DNA of 64,000 bases, taken from assembly GCF_023015865.1 (NCBI RefSeq), contig NZ_JALKBC010000012.1, forward strand, positions 62,001 through 126,000, read 5' to 3'. The notes beneath the pieces were generated by a model, which worked only from the letters and a program-made list of their open reading frames with translations, was not told the DNA's origin and did not search any database. Numbering within the stretch: position 1 is the stretch's first letter; the number at the start of each line of letters is the position of its first letter. Shown here piece by piece: positions 46,421 through 54,941 of the stretch. The DNA comes from Arenibacter sp. F26102. Lineage in GTDB: Bacteria; Bacteroidota; Bacteroidia; Flavobacteriales; Flavobacteriaceae. The position numbers and the translations under genes were made by a program.

Positions 46421-47341
46421 CTAATCTCTATGAGCTTTTGCTATTTGAATAAATTTATCTACGATTTTATCTTTGTCTGCAATAGGAAACAGGATAATAT
46501 GAAAATTAATTTTCTCGTATAAATGTACGTCTGTACATTTTTGAATTTGTTTTTTAAAATATTGTGTTGCTCTGTCTTTGTGATAATCAATCATCCCTTG
46601 TTTATATTCTGCTGTTAAATCTGTTCCTGCTTTTGTTTGTTCGCATTCGTATAAAAGCAAAATTGGAATATTTAAAATTGGTTTTATTTTATCAATTGAT
46701 ACATCTTGTGAAAGACTTGCTTTTATTTTAGCTTTTAAATCATCTGAAATCTCGTCAAAATCGTTGATGTCGCTTAAATTGGTAATTATGCTATTCTCTT
46801 TTTTGATTTTCTCCAAACTAATAGAGTCTTTCACAGAAGCTACAATTGTGTCCAAACGAGCATTTTCGATACTGTTATAAAATTTAGACTCTCCAAACCA
46901 TAGTGAAAATGAATCTTTTGATTCTACCACAATGTGAACACTATCAGAGCCTTTGGCTTCATCTTTTGTGTTTTGTTTGTAAAAGATTTTAGGTACAATT
47001 GGAAGAGCAGAATAGTGGTCTTTCATTATTCCATAAAGAACGATTTCTGCGATTTCACTACCTCTACCAATTGCATCTACAGACTCTATTAGTCTTAATT
47101 TTTTTGCAGATTCAGAAAGAATTGAACCTGCACCATCATTCAACAAGGCTTGTCTTTCGCTATGGCTTAAAGCAGTTTCTTTAATGTTATTCCAAACATA
47201 TTTTTGAAACTTTTCATATCTCCATTCTCCATCTTCAAAGTCGTTAATAATTCCAAGAACCGATTTGTTGTCAGTCGGACTTAAAGTGTCGTCTAACTTA
47301 ACGTCATCAAATATGTTATTTACGATAATTTCAAATTTCAT
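46421..47341 (-). CDS. hamA: Hachiman defence nuclease HamA (DUF1837)
   Basis: A 306-residue DUF1837 protein. The PD-(D/E)XK-type active site is visible: GRGSEIAEIVLYGIMKDHYS (Glu96 or Glu99), PKIFYKQN, GSDSVHIVVE (Asp133) and LWFGESKFYNS (Glu151 and Lys153, the E-x-K pair). In characterised Hachiman systems HamA is a DNase kept inactive by HamB until DNA damage, then degrades cellular and phage DNA. All key residues appear intact, and the gene is the first of a two-gene operon. Upstream lies an attC-like inverted structure rather than an obvious promoter. Confidence 0.93.
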   Translation of the reverse strand: MKFEIIVNNIFDDVKLDDTLSPTDNKSVLGIINDFEDGEWRYEKFQKYVWNNIKETALSHSERQALLNDGAGSILSESAKKLRLIESVDAIGRGSEIAEIVLYGIMKDHYSALPIVPKIFYKQNTKDEAKGSDSVHIVVESKDSFSLWFGESKFYNSIENARLDTIVASVKDSISLEKIKKENSIITNLSDINDFDEISDDLKAKIKASLSQDVSIDKIKPILNIPILLLYECEQTKAGTDLTAEYKQGMIDYHKDRATQYFKKQIQKCTDVHLYEKINFHIILFPIADKDKIVDKFIQIAKAHRD

Positions 47342-47359
47342 TCTCGGTTTTTTTTAATG

Positions 47360-47490
47360 ACGCCCAACAATTGGATATCATCATTGATGATATACTACTT
47401 ATAGCAAACTATAAAGCAACTAGACCGCACCTAGATACCTATTAGTGTCCTATAATTCCTATTATTCCAATAAAATTTTCTGTGTTGGGC
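47360..47490. repeat. attC-like nested inverted repeats upstream of hamA
   Basis: GCCCAAC (47362-47368) and TTGGA (47371-47375) on the left face TCCAA (47466-47470) and GTTGGGC (47484-47490) on the right, 129 bp end to end. These match the outer RYYYAAC/GTTRRRY boxes and the inner paired boxes of an integron attC site. The interior is AT-rich and has its own palindrome ATCATCATTGATGAT. Bases 47360-47370 also form the right partner of the 11-bp inverted repeat around hamAB. No integrase gene is in the window. Confidence 0.55.
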
Positions 47491-47496
47491 AGCGGG

Positions 47497-47570
47497 GGGA
47501 GTACTACAACCAGGAGTTTGTTTCTAACCTTCTAAGTTAGCAAATATTGGTTTTGGAATCCGCTTAATCG
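47497..47570. repeat. Diverged 74-bp dispersed repeat, copy 1
   Basis: Aligns without gaps to 58625-58698, about 57 of 74 bases the same by hand, with the ends conserved best (GGGAGTACTACAACCA and GCTTAATCG). The rest of the gap to 47699 shows only a small inverted repeat TTTAACGGGACGTTAAA just after the stop of the next gene. Confidence 0.6.
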
Positions 47571-47699
47571 TTGAAGTCCTAATATATCCGTTGAATGGTA
47601 TTTCTTGGTGTTCCTGGGGGAGGGGTTGGTACGGGTAACAAAAATCCAATCTTTGGGGTGTATTGATAGCCCTGCACTGTTTAACGGGACGTTAAAGTT

Positions 47700-48842
47700 T
47701 CACCGGTTATAAGCATTCAAACGTTCCATGATAGTAGCATCATCTATTTGTAGTCCAATTAAAAAGTCGTAGGCCTTTTTTGAAATAAATTTGTTCTTGT
47801 TTTCTAGAATTCTTACCACAGATCTACACGTTTCAAGGTCGTTTACGCCATGTTTTGAATACAGTTTTAACAGGTCATCCAATTGCTGTCCATTTAATTG
47901 ATGCAACAAATCTCTAGACGCATTTACAACCTCTAAACTCAGTTCAGGAGCCTGTCCCAACTTTTTCAGCAATTCCTTCTGGATACTGTGATTGACATTG
48001 GCATACATGGAAAATAAATGCTCTTGCAAATCGGTAGCTTTTAAATGAACAGGTTCTACAGCTTGAATAGCGCTATATGCCAAATAAAAATCATCGGAAG
48101 AAACAATTTCCAAAAGAGACGTCTCTAGATCTGGTGTCAGTTCTGTTGCACTGCCAATTCTATTCAAAGCCCACAGCTTATCACTGTTATCCGGACTTTG
48201 TAAAATACGATTTATCAATAGGGGTGTCAACTGTTTTTCTGTGAGTTCTGAAACTAAATCCATCGTTGGACCATTTATTACATTCCATAATTTATACGTG
48301 GTATAGGCGGCCCCCTTTACTACCATGTCTGCTACACCTTTTGAAGTGGCTCCGGAAACAGCATCAGCAGTTCCTTGCTCCTTATTGGGTTGCTCTACCA
48401 GTTTTTCAAAAGATACCACATCTAAGGGCATTGATGAATCTGCCAATAATTGGTGTAATCGTTGGTATTCACTTTTAGAAAATGGTTCGTGGTCATATTT
48501 ACTCAAAAACTCCCCTTTTAGCAATTCAAACCCTAAATACCTGCCCGTAATATTCCAGTAAACCACAATGTTCAACAACCTACATTCTTGGTCCATACAC
48601 ACTTCACCTGTTACTTTTTTATAGTAATGCAGCGGTAGGTCATCCTTTGTCTTGCGTAAAAAAATAGTTTCATTGGTTACTGTGTCCTTATAAGTCTCAA
48701 CAATTAATGGTTCGTCAGCAGCACTACTTTCAATGGTAGCCACTTCCCAATATTTTATGGATTCTTTTTCTTGTAAAAAAGAGGTTAACACCATCCCTAA
48801 TAAACCAATAATTGCCACGGTAAAAAAACGGAACTTGATCAT
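47700..48842 (-). CDS. Secreted FMN-binding-domain protein with HEAT-like repeats
   Basis: The 380-residue product starts with a membrane/signal segment (FFTVAIIGLLGMVLTSFL). Residues 85-190 end in DAVSGATSKGV, matching the D-x-x-S-G-A-T motif to which FMN is covalently joined in NqrC/RnfG-type domains; the Thr of GAT is the expected attachment site. ApbE-type flavin transferase would be needed and is not seen here. Residues 205-375 are helical with HEAT-like pairs (LINRILQSPDNSDKLWALNR, YLAYSAIQAVEPVHL). It begins 11 bp after the FAD oxidoreductase gene, so the pair probably forms an electron-transfer unit outside the cytoplasm. Confidence 0.72.
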   Translation of the reverse strand: MIKFRFFTVAIIGLLGMVLTSFLQEKESIKYWEVATIESSAADEPLIVETYKDTVTNETIFLRKTKDDLPLHYYKKVTGEVCMDQECRLLNIVVYWNITGRYLGFELLKGEFLSKYDHEPFSKSEYQRLHQLLADSSMPLDVVSFEKLVEQPNKEQGTADAVSGATSKGVADMVVKGAAYTTYKLWNVINGPTMDLVSELTEKQLTPLLINRILQSPDNSDKLWALNRIGSATELTPDLETSLLEIVSSDDFYLAYSAIQAVEPVHLKATDLQEHLFSMYANVNHSIQKELLKKLGQAPELSLEVVNASRDLLHQLNGQQLDDLLKLYSKHGVNDLETCRSVVRILENKNKFISKKAYDFLIGLQIDDATIMERLNAYNR

Positions 48843-48853
48843 GCGGTAATTCT

Positions 48854-50209
48854 CTATTTTTGAGCGGGAACAATGGCTCCATGTTTTTTCAACAGTTCCT
48901 TAATTTCATTGATATCCACTTGTTCAGGAGAAACACCTTGCTTGCTGGCCAATACCGCAGCTACTGCTGCTGCTTGTCCCATACCCATACAGGATGCCTG
49001 AACGCGGAGTGCAGAATTAGCCAATCTATCACTACTCACACAACGACCCGCTACCAGAAAATTCCGGCTTTGTTTCGGAATTAATGATCGTAACGGAATA
49101 CACGCTACCACATCAGGTTTTAAAAATTCTTGATAAATAGATTTTCCTTCCCTATGCAGATCGATCGGATAAAAAGAATGTGAAATAGCATCGTCAAACA
49201 CCTTTCCAGAGGTATAATCATCCTTGTTCATTTTATACAAACCGTCTATTCGATAGGTTTCTCGAACGGCAGTTTCCGTTTTTAAATCCACCAGTTTCAA
49301 ATTCTCACACCCCGGAAAAGTCTTTAGCGTTCTTACCAATTTTAGCAAGGTATTTCTTCCTTCATTATTGGCCTTGGTATGTACGTCGGATGTAGTGGAA
49401 TCTGCACCCGGTACATATACATAACTATAGGGAACATAGGTGTGCTCCCGACTTTCCCTTTTTGAATTTTCGAGCATGTTTTGTCTCAATACGCGGTGGT
49501 ATTTTTCTGGAATCTTGGTTAAATCAAGTGAATCATAGTTATAGCCTCCCAATCTAAAGATCAGGGAGCCAGGTTGTGTATCTTTTTCTCTTAGCACATC
49601 ATAACCGGCCATCGATGCAATCAATGCATTTCCAGTACAATCAATTATTTGATTGCAGACGATGGTTGTTTTTGTTCCTTTTCCAACGGATTCAACGATC
49701 CATTTTCCCTTTTTAAATTCAATTTGTGTTGGAGATTCATAATAACGAATATCCACACCAGCCTCTAGGCATTTCTCTTCGGCCAATAAAGTATATAATG
49801 ACACATTTATCGTTACTTGATGTTTCCAATGGCTATCTGGAACCTTAGAGAAATTGGGCAATTTATCTCCATTCAACTCCACACAATCCATCACTAATTC
49901 CCAACCTATACCGCCAATAATTTGTTTGCCCCAAGCATGGAATATCCCCGGAAAGGCAACGCCGCCTGTAGTGGTAGTTCCTCCCAACTGACTCCCACTT
50001 TCAATCAAGATCGTTTGTGCTCCGGCTCTGCCAGCCTGAATAGCGGCAATAGTACCAGCCGTACCACCACCTACTACCAATATCTCTGTAGTTATACTTT
50101 CTTCTTTTACTTTATATGGCGCTACGAGCGATTCTCCCTTTGCAAAGGATGGTGTTACCATTCCAAGAGAGACTGCTCCCATGGATTTTAACATTGATCT
50201 TCTTTTCAT
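48854..50209 (-). CDS. Exported FAD-dependent oxidoreductase
   Basis: From the ATG at 50209 (preferred over 50236 because it gives a signal sequence starting MKRRSMLKSMG) the product has 451 residues. The FAD-binding Rossmann motif VVGGGTAGTIAAIQAGRAGA follows directly, then ESGSQLGGTTTTGGVAFPGI as in the FAD_oxidored family. IIDCTGNALIASMAGYDVLR and FLVAGRCVSSDRLANSALRV are the second and third cofactor motifs. RR in the signal suggests Tat export with bound FAD. Such enzymes often occur in carbohydrate loci and oxidise sugar or polyol groups; the substrate here is unknown. Paired with the FMN-binding protein downstream. Confidence 0.85.
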   Translation of the reverse strand: MKRRSMLKSMGAVSLGMVTPSFAKGESLVAPYKVKEESITTEILVVGGGTAGTIAAIQAGRAGAQTILIESGSQLGGTTTTGGVAFPGIFHAWGKQIIGGIGWELVMDCVELNGDKLPNFSKVPDSHWKHQVTINVSLYTLLAEEKCLEAGVDIRYYESPTQIEFKKGKWIVESVGKGTKTTIVCNQIIDCTGNALIASMAGYDVLREKDTQPGSLIFRLGGYNYDSLDLTKIPEKYHRVLRQNMLENSKRESREHTYVPYSYVYVPGADSTTSDVHTKANNEGRNTLLKLVRTLKTFPGCENLKLVDLKTETAVRETYRIDGLYKMNKDDYTSGKVFDDAISHSFYPIDLHREGKSIYQEFLKPDVVACIPLRSLIPKQSRNFLVAGRCVSSDRLANSALRVQASCMGMGQAAAVAAVLASKQGVSPEQVDINEIKELLKKHGAIVPAQK

Positions 50210-50427
50210 GTAATTGATTGTTTGACGATAACACAAATGTAAATAATGACAATCTAATAACTAATCCGCAATATCATGCACTAGATATTTTTTTCTTTTG
50301 AGTATTTGTATGTGCAGATGATTCAGGACGGGTTATAATTAACCGTAACTGCCGGCCGGTAGGTAAGCCCTAATTTTATATCTTGTTACCAAGATGTTAT
50401 TCGCTACTATATAGTGTTATTGTCTTA

Positions 50428-51759
50428 TTATAATTCAGTTTCAAATTCTTTCATCATGTTCGTTAATTCCTCAACAACCTCAGGAAATTGATCTACCACA
50501 TTATTTTTTTCACCTATGTCCGCATCAAGATTATATAGAGAAACAGGAAAAACACCACTTTCCTCTAAATCCCACCCTCTGGATTTTTCAATATGAAGTT
50601 TCCATTTCCCCATTCTAACAGCTTCCATTTCACCGTTTCTGGCATAAAAATAAAACGGCCGTTCTGGTAATTTGGTAGTTTCAGGATGTAAAAGATAATC
50701 GCTAATATCCAAGCCATCCAATTTTAAATCATTGGGAACCTTTGAACCAGAAATTTTTGCAAGTGTTGGATATAAATCCATTGTGGTAGTAAAATCACTA
50801 CTAACCACTCCTTTAGGAATTTTTCCTGGCCAAGCCACTATTGCCGGTACGCGCTGACCTCCGTCCCATGTTTCAGCTTTTTTGCCTCTCAGTGGTTTTG
50901 CAGAACCAATCCTTGGTCCATTGTCAGAGGTGAAAATAAAAATAGTATTATCATAGATTTTTTGTTCTTTCAGCGTTTTTACGATCTCTCCTACACTCCA
51001 ATCCAATTCCATAATAACATCGCCATATAATCCTTTTTCACTTTTACCTATAAAAGCAGGAGAAGCGTGTAGTGGTGTATGTGGCATATTTTGGGCAACA
51101 TACATGAAAAATGGTTTCTCACCTCTATTTCTTATTTGATCAATGGCCTCTTCAGTATATCTTTTGGTTAGATAGTCTTGGTCAGGACCGCTTTCTATCA
51201 ATGTTTTGTTTCTATAAAATGGAAGGGGAGGGGATTGAAAATCAATCTCCTTATAATAGTAATTATCCATGTCATTGGAATAGGGCACACCATAAAACAT
51301 ATCAAAACCCTGATTATTTGGCATAAACTCCTCTTTATGACCCAAATGCCATTTCCCGATAATGGAAGTTGTATAACCATTGTCCCTTAGTAATTCTGCC
51401 ATCGTATATTCGTTCAATGAAAGCCCACCTTCTGAAAAGGGGAAAAGAACCGCTTCGTGAAGATTGTATCTTTTAGGATAGCGACCTGTTAAAAGACCGG
51501 CCCTAGAAGGCGTACAAACTGTTGCTGGAACATAAAAATTTGTAAAACGAATACCTTCAGAAGCTAAACGATCAATATGAGGAGTCTCAAAACCTTCTAC
51601 ACCATAGCACCCCACATCTGCGTATCCTTGATCATCGGTAAAGAAAATGATAATATTGGGTCTGTTTTTTGAACTGTCATTACTAGGCTGACATGCTGTA
51701 ATACCAAAAATTATAAGTACTACCAATTTTGATATAAATGGTTTAATCTTAATGTGCAT
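50428..51759 (-). CDS. Sulfatase lipoprotein (arylsulfatase A-like, S1 family)
   Basis: A 443-residue lipoprotein sulfatase: lipobox ITAC (Cys23), calcium-binding RPNIIIFFTDDQGYADVGCY, formylglycine motif CTPSR at Cys82 (CTPSRAGLLTGRYPKRYNLH), IGKWHLGH, FTSDNGPRIGSAKPLRGKK and ARNGEMEAVRMGKWKLH. The signature is that of the large arylsulfatase A-like group. It lies upstream of the FAD/FMN pair on the same strand with a 191-bp gap, and 36 bp after the SnoaL-like lipoprotein gene, with which it probably forms an operon. Confidence 0.92.
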   Translation of the reverse strand: MHIKIKPFISKLVVLIIFGITACQPSNDSSKNRPNIIIFFTDDQGYADVGCYGVEGFETPHIDRLASEGIRFTNFYVPATVCTPSRAGLLTGRYPKRYNLHEAVLFPFSEGGLSLNEYTMAELLRDNGYTTSIIGKWHLGHKEEFMPNNQGFDMFYGVPYSNDMDNYYYKEIDFQSPPLPFYRNKTLIESGPDQDYLTKRYTEEAIDQIRNRGEKPFFMYVAQNMPHTPLHASPAFIGKSEKGLYGDVIMELDWSVGEIVKTLKEQKIYDNTIFIFTSDNGPRIGSAKPLRGKKAETWDGGQRVPAIVAWPGKIPKGVVSSDFTTTMDLYPTLAKISGSKVPNDLKLDGLDISDYLLHPETTKLPERPFYFYARNGEMEAVRMGKWKLHIEKSRGWDLEESGVFPVSLYNLDADIGEKNNVVDQFPEVVEELTNMMKEFETEL

Positions 51760-51795
51760 TGCAATCTTCTTTTTATTAATTGTTGGCAGCAGTTA

Positions 51796-52731
51796 TTATT
51801 TATCCGTTCCAAATTCAAGTTGTCGCTTGTATTCTTTTTCATCAAAATAGCCTTTTGATTCTTGGATTAATCCATCATCATTTAATGTCCATTCTTCAAA
51901 TCCACTAATTTTAACTTTCTTTCCTGTTCCATTTGGTACGTCATTTGTTCCGGTCAGTGTCCAATAGAATCGTTTTTTGTCAGATTTAGTGACTAGACTA
52001 TCCATTGAAACAATCATATCAGGAAAAGCGTCCATAAATCCTTTAGCAACATTTGTAATGGCATTTCTACCAACGGCAGGTTCTCCGTCATTCACTTGTA
52101 ATGAACCGTCTTCAGCATAAAACATAGCAACAAAATCAGGTCGGTTACTACCCCAGACTTGGGCATAGTTGCGTGCACAGAGATTTAAATCGAATTCTCT
52201 TTCTTCTTCGGGAATCCGCTGAGCGGTCCATGAAATACTTAACAGTTTCCATTGGTCGCTGTCTTTCATCATTATAGCATGATTGACCTCATTGCTAGTG
52301 GCAACACCGAATTTTGAAATGACGGTAGGAATTATTACTGAGGCCAATCGATCTTCGGTTATATTTATCTTATACGAATTGGCGGATTCTAAAATAGGCT
52401 TTGGATCTTTCATATCTCGGATGGTTTGCAAATACGAGTCAATAGTCATCTCTTTATGCTGCCATTGTCCATCGTCCGGATACGTATATGCGATAATGCC
52501 CTGGTCGAAACTCAGGTCATCCAATTCTTGAGCATCCCGGTTTCCAACTGCAGCCAAGATCCTTTCCAATATAGCTTTTATTTCTTTTTCAGATTGACTT
52601 GATGTGCTTTCTATTTGGTCTGAAGTAGTGTTTTCTGAAAGTTCTTCTGAGCTTTGTTTAGATTTACAACTCACAATCAGCAAGGCTAGTAGCAAAATTG
52701 ATAAAATTTGATTTCTTGAAGTTTTATTCAT
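51796..52731 (-). CDS. Lipoprotein with two SnoaL/NTF2-like domains
   Basis: A 311-residue lipoprotein (lipobox LIVSC near residue 22). A Ser/Glu-rich linker is followed by a first NTF2-like domain (about 50-170: IKAILERILAAVGNRDAQEL, SVIIPTVISKFGVATSNEVN) and a second, clearer SnoaL-like domain (about 185-305: DFVAMFYAEDGSLQVNDGEP, FMDAFPDMIVSMDSLVTKSD, FYWTLTGTNDVPNGTG, FEEWTLNDDGLIQESKGYFD). This fold covers small-molecule isomerases, dehydratases and binding proteins; no catalytic residues could be assigned. First gene of the minus-strand run that includes the sulfatase. Confidence 0.78.
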   Translation of the reverse strand: MNKTSRNQILSILLLALLIVSCKSKQSSEELSENTTSDQIESTSSQSEKEIKAILERILAAVGNRDAQELDDLSFDQGIIAYTYPDDGQWQHKEMTIDSYLQTIRDMKDPKPILESANSYKINITEDRLASVIIPTVISKFGVATSNEVNHAIMMKDSDQWKLLSISWTAQRIPEEEREFDLNLCARNYAQVWGSNRPDFVAMFYAEDGSLQVNDGEPAVGRNAITNVAKGFMDAFPDMIVSMDSLVTKSDKKRFYWTLTGTNDVPNGTGKKVKISGFEEWTLNDDGLIQESKGYFDEKEYKRQLEFGTDK

Positions 52732-53491
52732 AATCAGTTTCTTTTAATTGCTGCCAACGGTCTTTATAAACTCCCGTTTTAATGGCGATTATTGTTTGTT
52801 GGTTATTGTTTTTATATCTACTTATTTTCATTAAAGGATTACTTTAAAGCACTATGAAGCACCTTATAAAACGCTGTAACCTGATAAGAAGCTAGCTGTT
52901 TTGGCTGGGTCCAAGCAAGTTTGATTGTTTGGCAAAACCAATGCAAACGCAACTACAGGTACTTCCAAATATTCTATCTATAGTAAAAGTAAACCAATAA
53001 ATATTAAATGGTTCAATGAGAAAACAAACTCCATCCGAGCCGTCTAAATATTTTATTTCGATAACTTATTGGTCATCAACTTGTTCACTATAAATTATTA
53101 TATTTGGTTAATAGCAGACTTACAAAGAAATGGCATATACCAATAAGTTGAACCAAAGTTATATCTATTCTGGCCTTAAACTATCCAGAAAGATTGGGTC
53201 TGGAATAACAATGACATACTTAACGAAACATAACCTGAACGATTGAGGAATTTGGCTTTTGAGAGGTTGCGCGTATTTGATATTAATCGTTGGAAAATCG
53301 GTTATGTAAAAATCAGGTTGGACCAAGAAAATTTACTATAAAGATGCTGTTTCCGGTGAATGGAAGCTGTTGGACTATGGAGTGGTTGCTAATTTCAATT
53401 AAAACAGGGATTATTGCTGGTCTGTTCCCAAGGACAAAATGAATATTAATACTGTAATTACCCAGAATCCGGGCTATGTAAATTAAAGATT
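52732..53491. other. Gene-free region with a decayed SusD tail at its right end
   Basis: These 760 bases hold no intact gene. The first 500 show no repeat or clear frame. From about 53245 the DNA reads as a broken SusD C-terminus (separate entry). A TATATTTG at 53099-53106 resembles the Bacteroidota -7 box but the upstream TTG is not at a convincing distance. Confidence 0.5.
53245..53486 (+). pseudogene. Decayed 3' end of a susD gene
   Basis: In shifting frames, the DNA gives LAFERLRVFDINRWKIG (from about 53255), the C-terminal SusD signature in which an E-L-A-F-E-G-x-R-x-x-D-L-x-R-W pattern is expected, and then WSVPKDKMNINTVITQNPGY with VN and a stop at 53484-53486, the usual final segment of SusD proteins. 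A TAA falls between the two blocks and the remaining upstream SusD sequence is absent. So a third susCD locus once ended here, just before the oxidoreductase gene at 53492. Confidence 0.8.
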
Positions 53492-54799
53492 ATGACTAAA
53501 AAAGGTATTGTTTCATTAGAAGGCTCTGACCGAAGGTCCTTCATAAAAAAAGCGGGGGCAGCTACACTTTTTAGTGCAGCGACCCTAAACGCTGGTTTTG
53601 CAAATCCATTCCTTACACAGAATAAAGTATTGAAGGTTGGCTTGATAGGTTGTGGTGGTAGAGGTACGGGTGCGGCGGTACAGGCACTAAGTGCAGACCC
53701 TGATACGGTTTTGCATGCTATGGCCGATATTTTTGAGGATAGGCTGAGCAATTCTTTGGAATTGTTGAAGAAAGAACATGGGCAACGAGCAGATGTGAAA
53801 AAAGAAATGCAATTTGTTGGTTTTGATGCTTATCAAAAATTAATTGATTCCGGAGTGGATGTAGTGCTTTTGGCCGAGCCCCCGGGATTTAGGCCAAAAC
53901 ACTTTAGCGCGGCCATAGACGCTGGTAAACATGTCTTCTATGAAAAACCCGTTGCCGTGGACGCGCCTGGGGTACGTAAAGTCTTGGAGGCTGCAAAAAG
54001 AGCCAAAGAAAAGAACCTTTCTATAGTTTCTGGCCTCTGTTTTAGATATGATTTACCGAAACAGGCCCTCTTTGGAAAAGTATTGGGTGGAGATATAGGG
54101 GAAATAAAATCTATTTCCTCAGTTAGAAACGGGGGTGAACTTTGGCATAAAGAACGTCAATCGGATTGGAACGATATGCAATATAAAATGCGCAACTGGT
54201 ATTATTACAATTGGTTGAGCGGGGATTTTATTGTAGAAATGTTCGTCCATAGTACGGACATGATTTCCTGGGCCATGGGAGAACGAATGCCATTGAGTGC
54301 AACCGGGGTAGGTGGAAGACAGTGGCGTACGGATAAAAAGTACGGCAATATTTATGACCACTTTGCAGTGGAATTTGATTACGGGGGTGGTTTAAAAGGA
54401 AATGTTTCCACAAGGCAACTTAATGGAGGGTCGTCCAGAAACTCTGTAGAAGTCGCAGGTACATTGGGAAATGCATTTTATCAGGGAAATAGGCACGAGA
54501 TTTGGGGCAAAAATGAATGGAAATATGAGGGGGAAACAAACGATATGTACCAAAGTGAGCACGACGGATTGTTTAAATCCATTCGTATGGGCAGCGCTAT
54601 AAATGATGGGGAAATGGCCGCCAATAGTACCTTGATGGCTATAATAGCTAGAGATGCGGCTTATTCCGGACAAACGATCAGTTGGGAAGAGGCCATGAAC
54701 TCCAACGTATCCCTTGGTCCCGAGAACGATGAGTACAGTTGGGATTTAAAATATGATGGTCCAGGAATAGCGGTTCCGGGAATCACCACAATGATTTAA
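53492..54799 (+). CDS. Tat-exported Gfo/Idh/MocA-family oxidoreductase
   Basis: A 435-residue NAD(P)-dependent sugar oxidoreductase. A twin-arginine signal (DRRSFIKKAGAATLFSAATL, residues 13-32) precedes the Rossmann motif VGLIGCGGRGTGAAVQAL. AGKHVFYEKPVAVDAPGVRK carries the E-K-P motif with the catalytic Lys. The C-terminal alpha/beta domain (YYNWLSGDFIVEMFVHSTDM with conserved Asp/His) binds the sugar. Exported members of this family oxidise glycosides at C3 or act with bound, recycled cofactor. The following DUF1080 protein and transporter make a 3-keto-glycoside pathway likely. Confidence 0.9.
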   Translation: MTKKGIVSLEGSDRRSFIKKAGAATLFSAATLNAGFANPFLTQNKVLKVGLIGCGGRGTGAAVQALSADPDTVLHAMADIFEDRLSNSLELLKKEHGQRADVKKEMQFVGFDAYQKLIDSGVDVVLLAEPPGFRPKHFSAAIDAGKHVFYEKPVAVDAPGVRKVLEAAKRAKEKNLSIVSGLCFRYDLPKQALFGKVLGGDIGEIKSISSVRNGGELWHKERQSDWNDMQYKMRNWYYYNWLSGDFIVEMFVHSTDMISWAMGERMPLSATGVGGRQWRTDKKYGNIYDHFAVEFDYGGGLKGNVSTRQLNGGSSRNSVEVAGTLGNAFYQGNRHEIWGKNEWKYEGETNDMYQSEHDGLFKSIRMGSAINDGEMAANSTLMAIIARDAAYSGQTISWEEAMNSNVSLGPENDEYSWDLKYDGPGIAVPGITTMI

Positions 54800-54941
54800 T
54801 TATAGATTTAGCAATTTAGAGGTGAAGAGTACTCAAAATTGCTATTTTTATGGGAATACTTTATTCTGCTGTAACTAAAACTACGTCCGGTAATCTGTTA
54901 AACAGCTATTTTATTTTGATAAATAATTTAACCTTAAAAAC

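Noticed and set aside
53099-53106. TATATTTG as a Bacteroidota promoter
   Set aside because: Upstream TTG boxes are 15 or 27 bases away rather than about 19-20, and the region is decayed.
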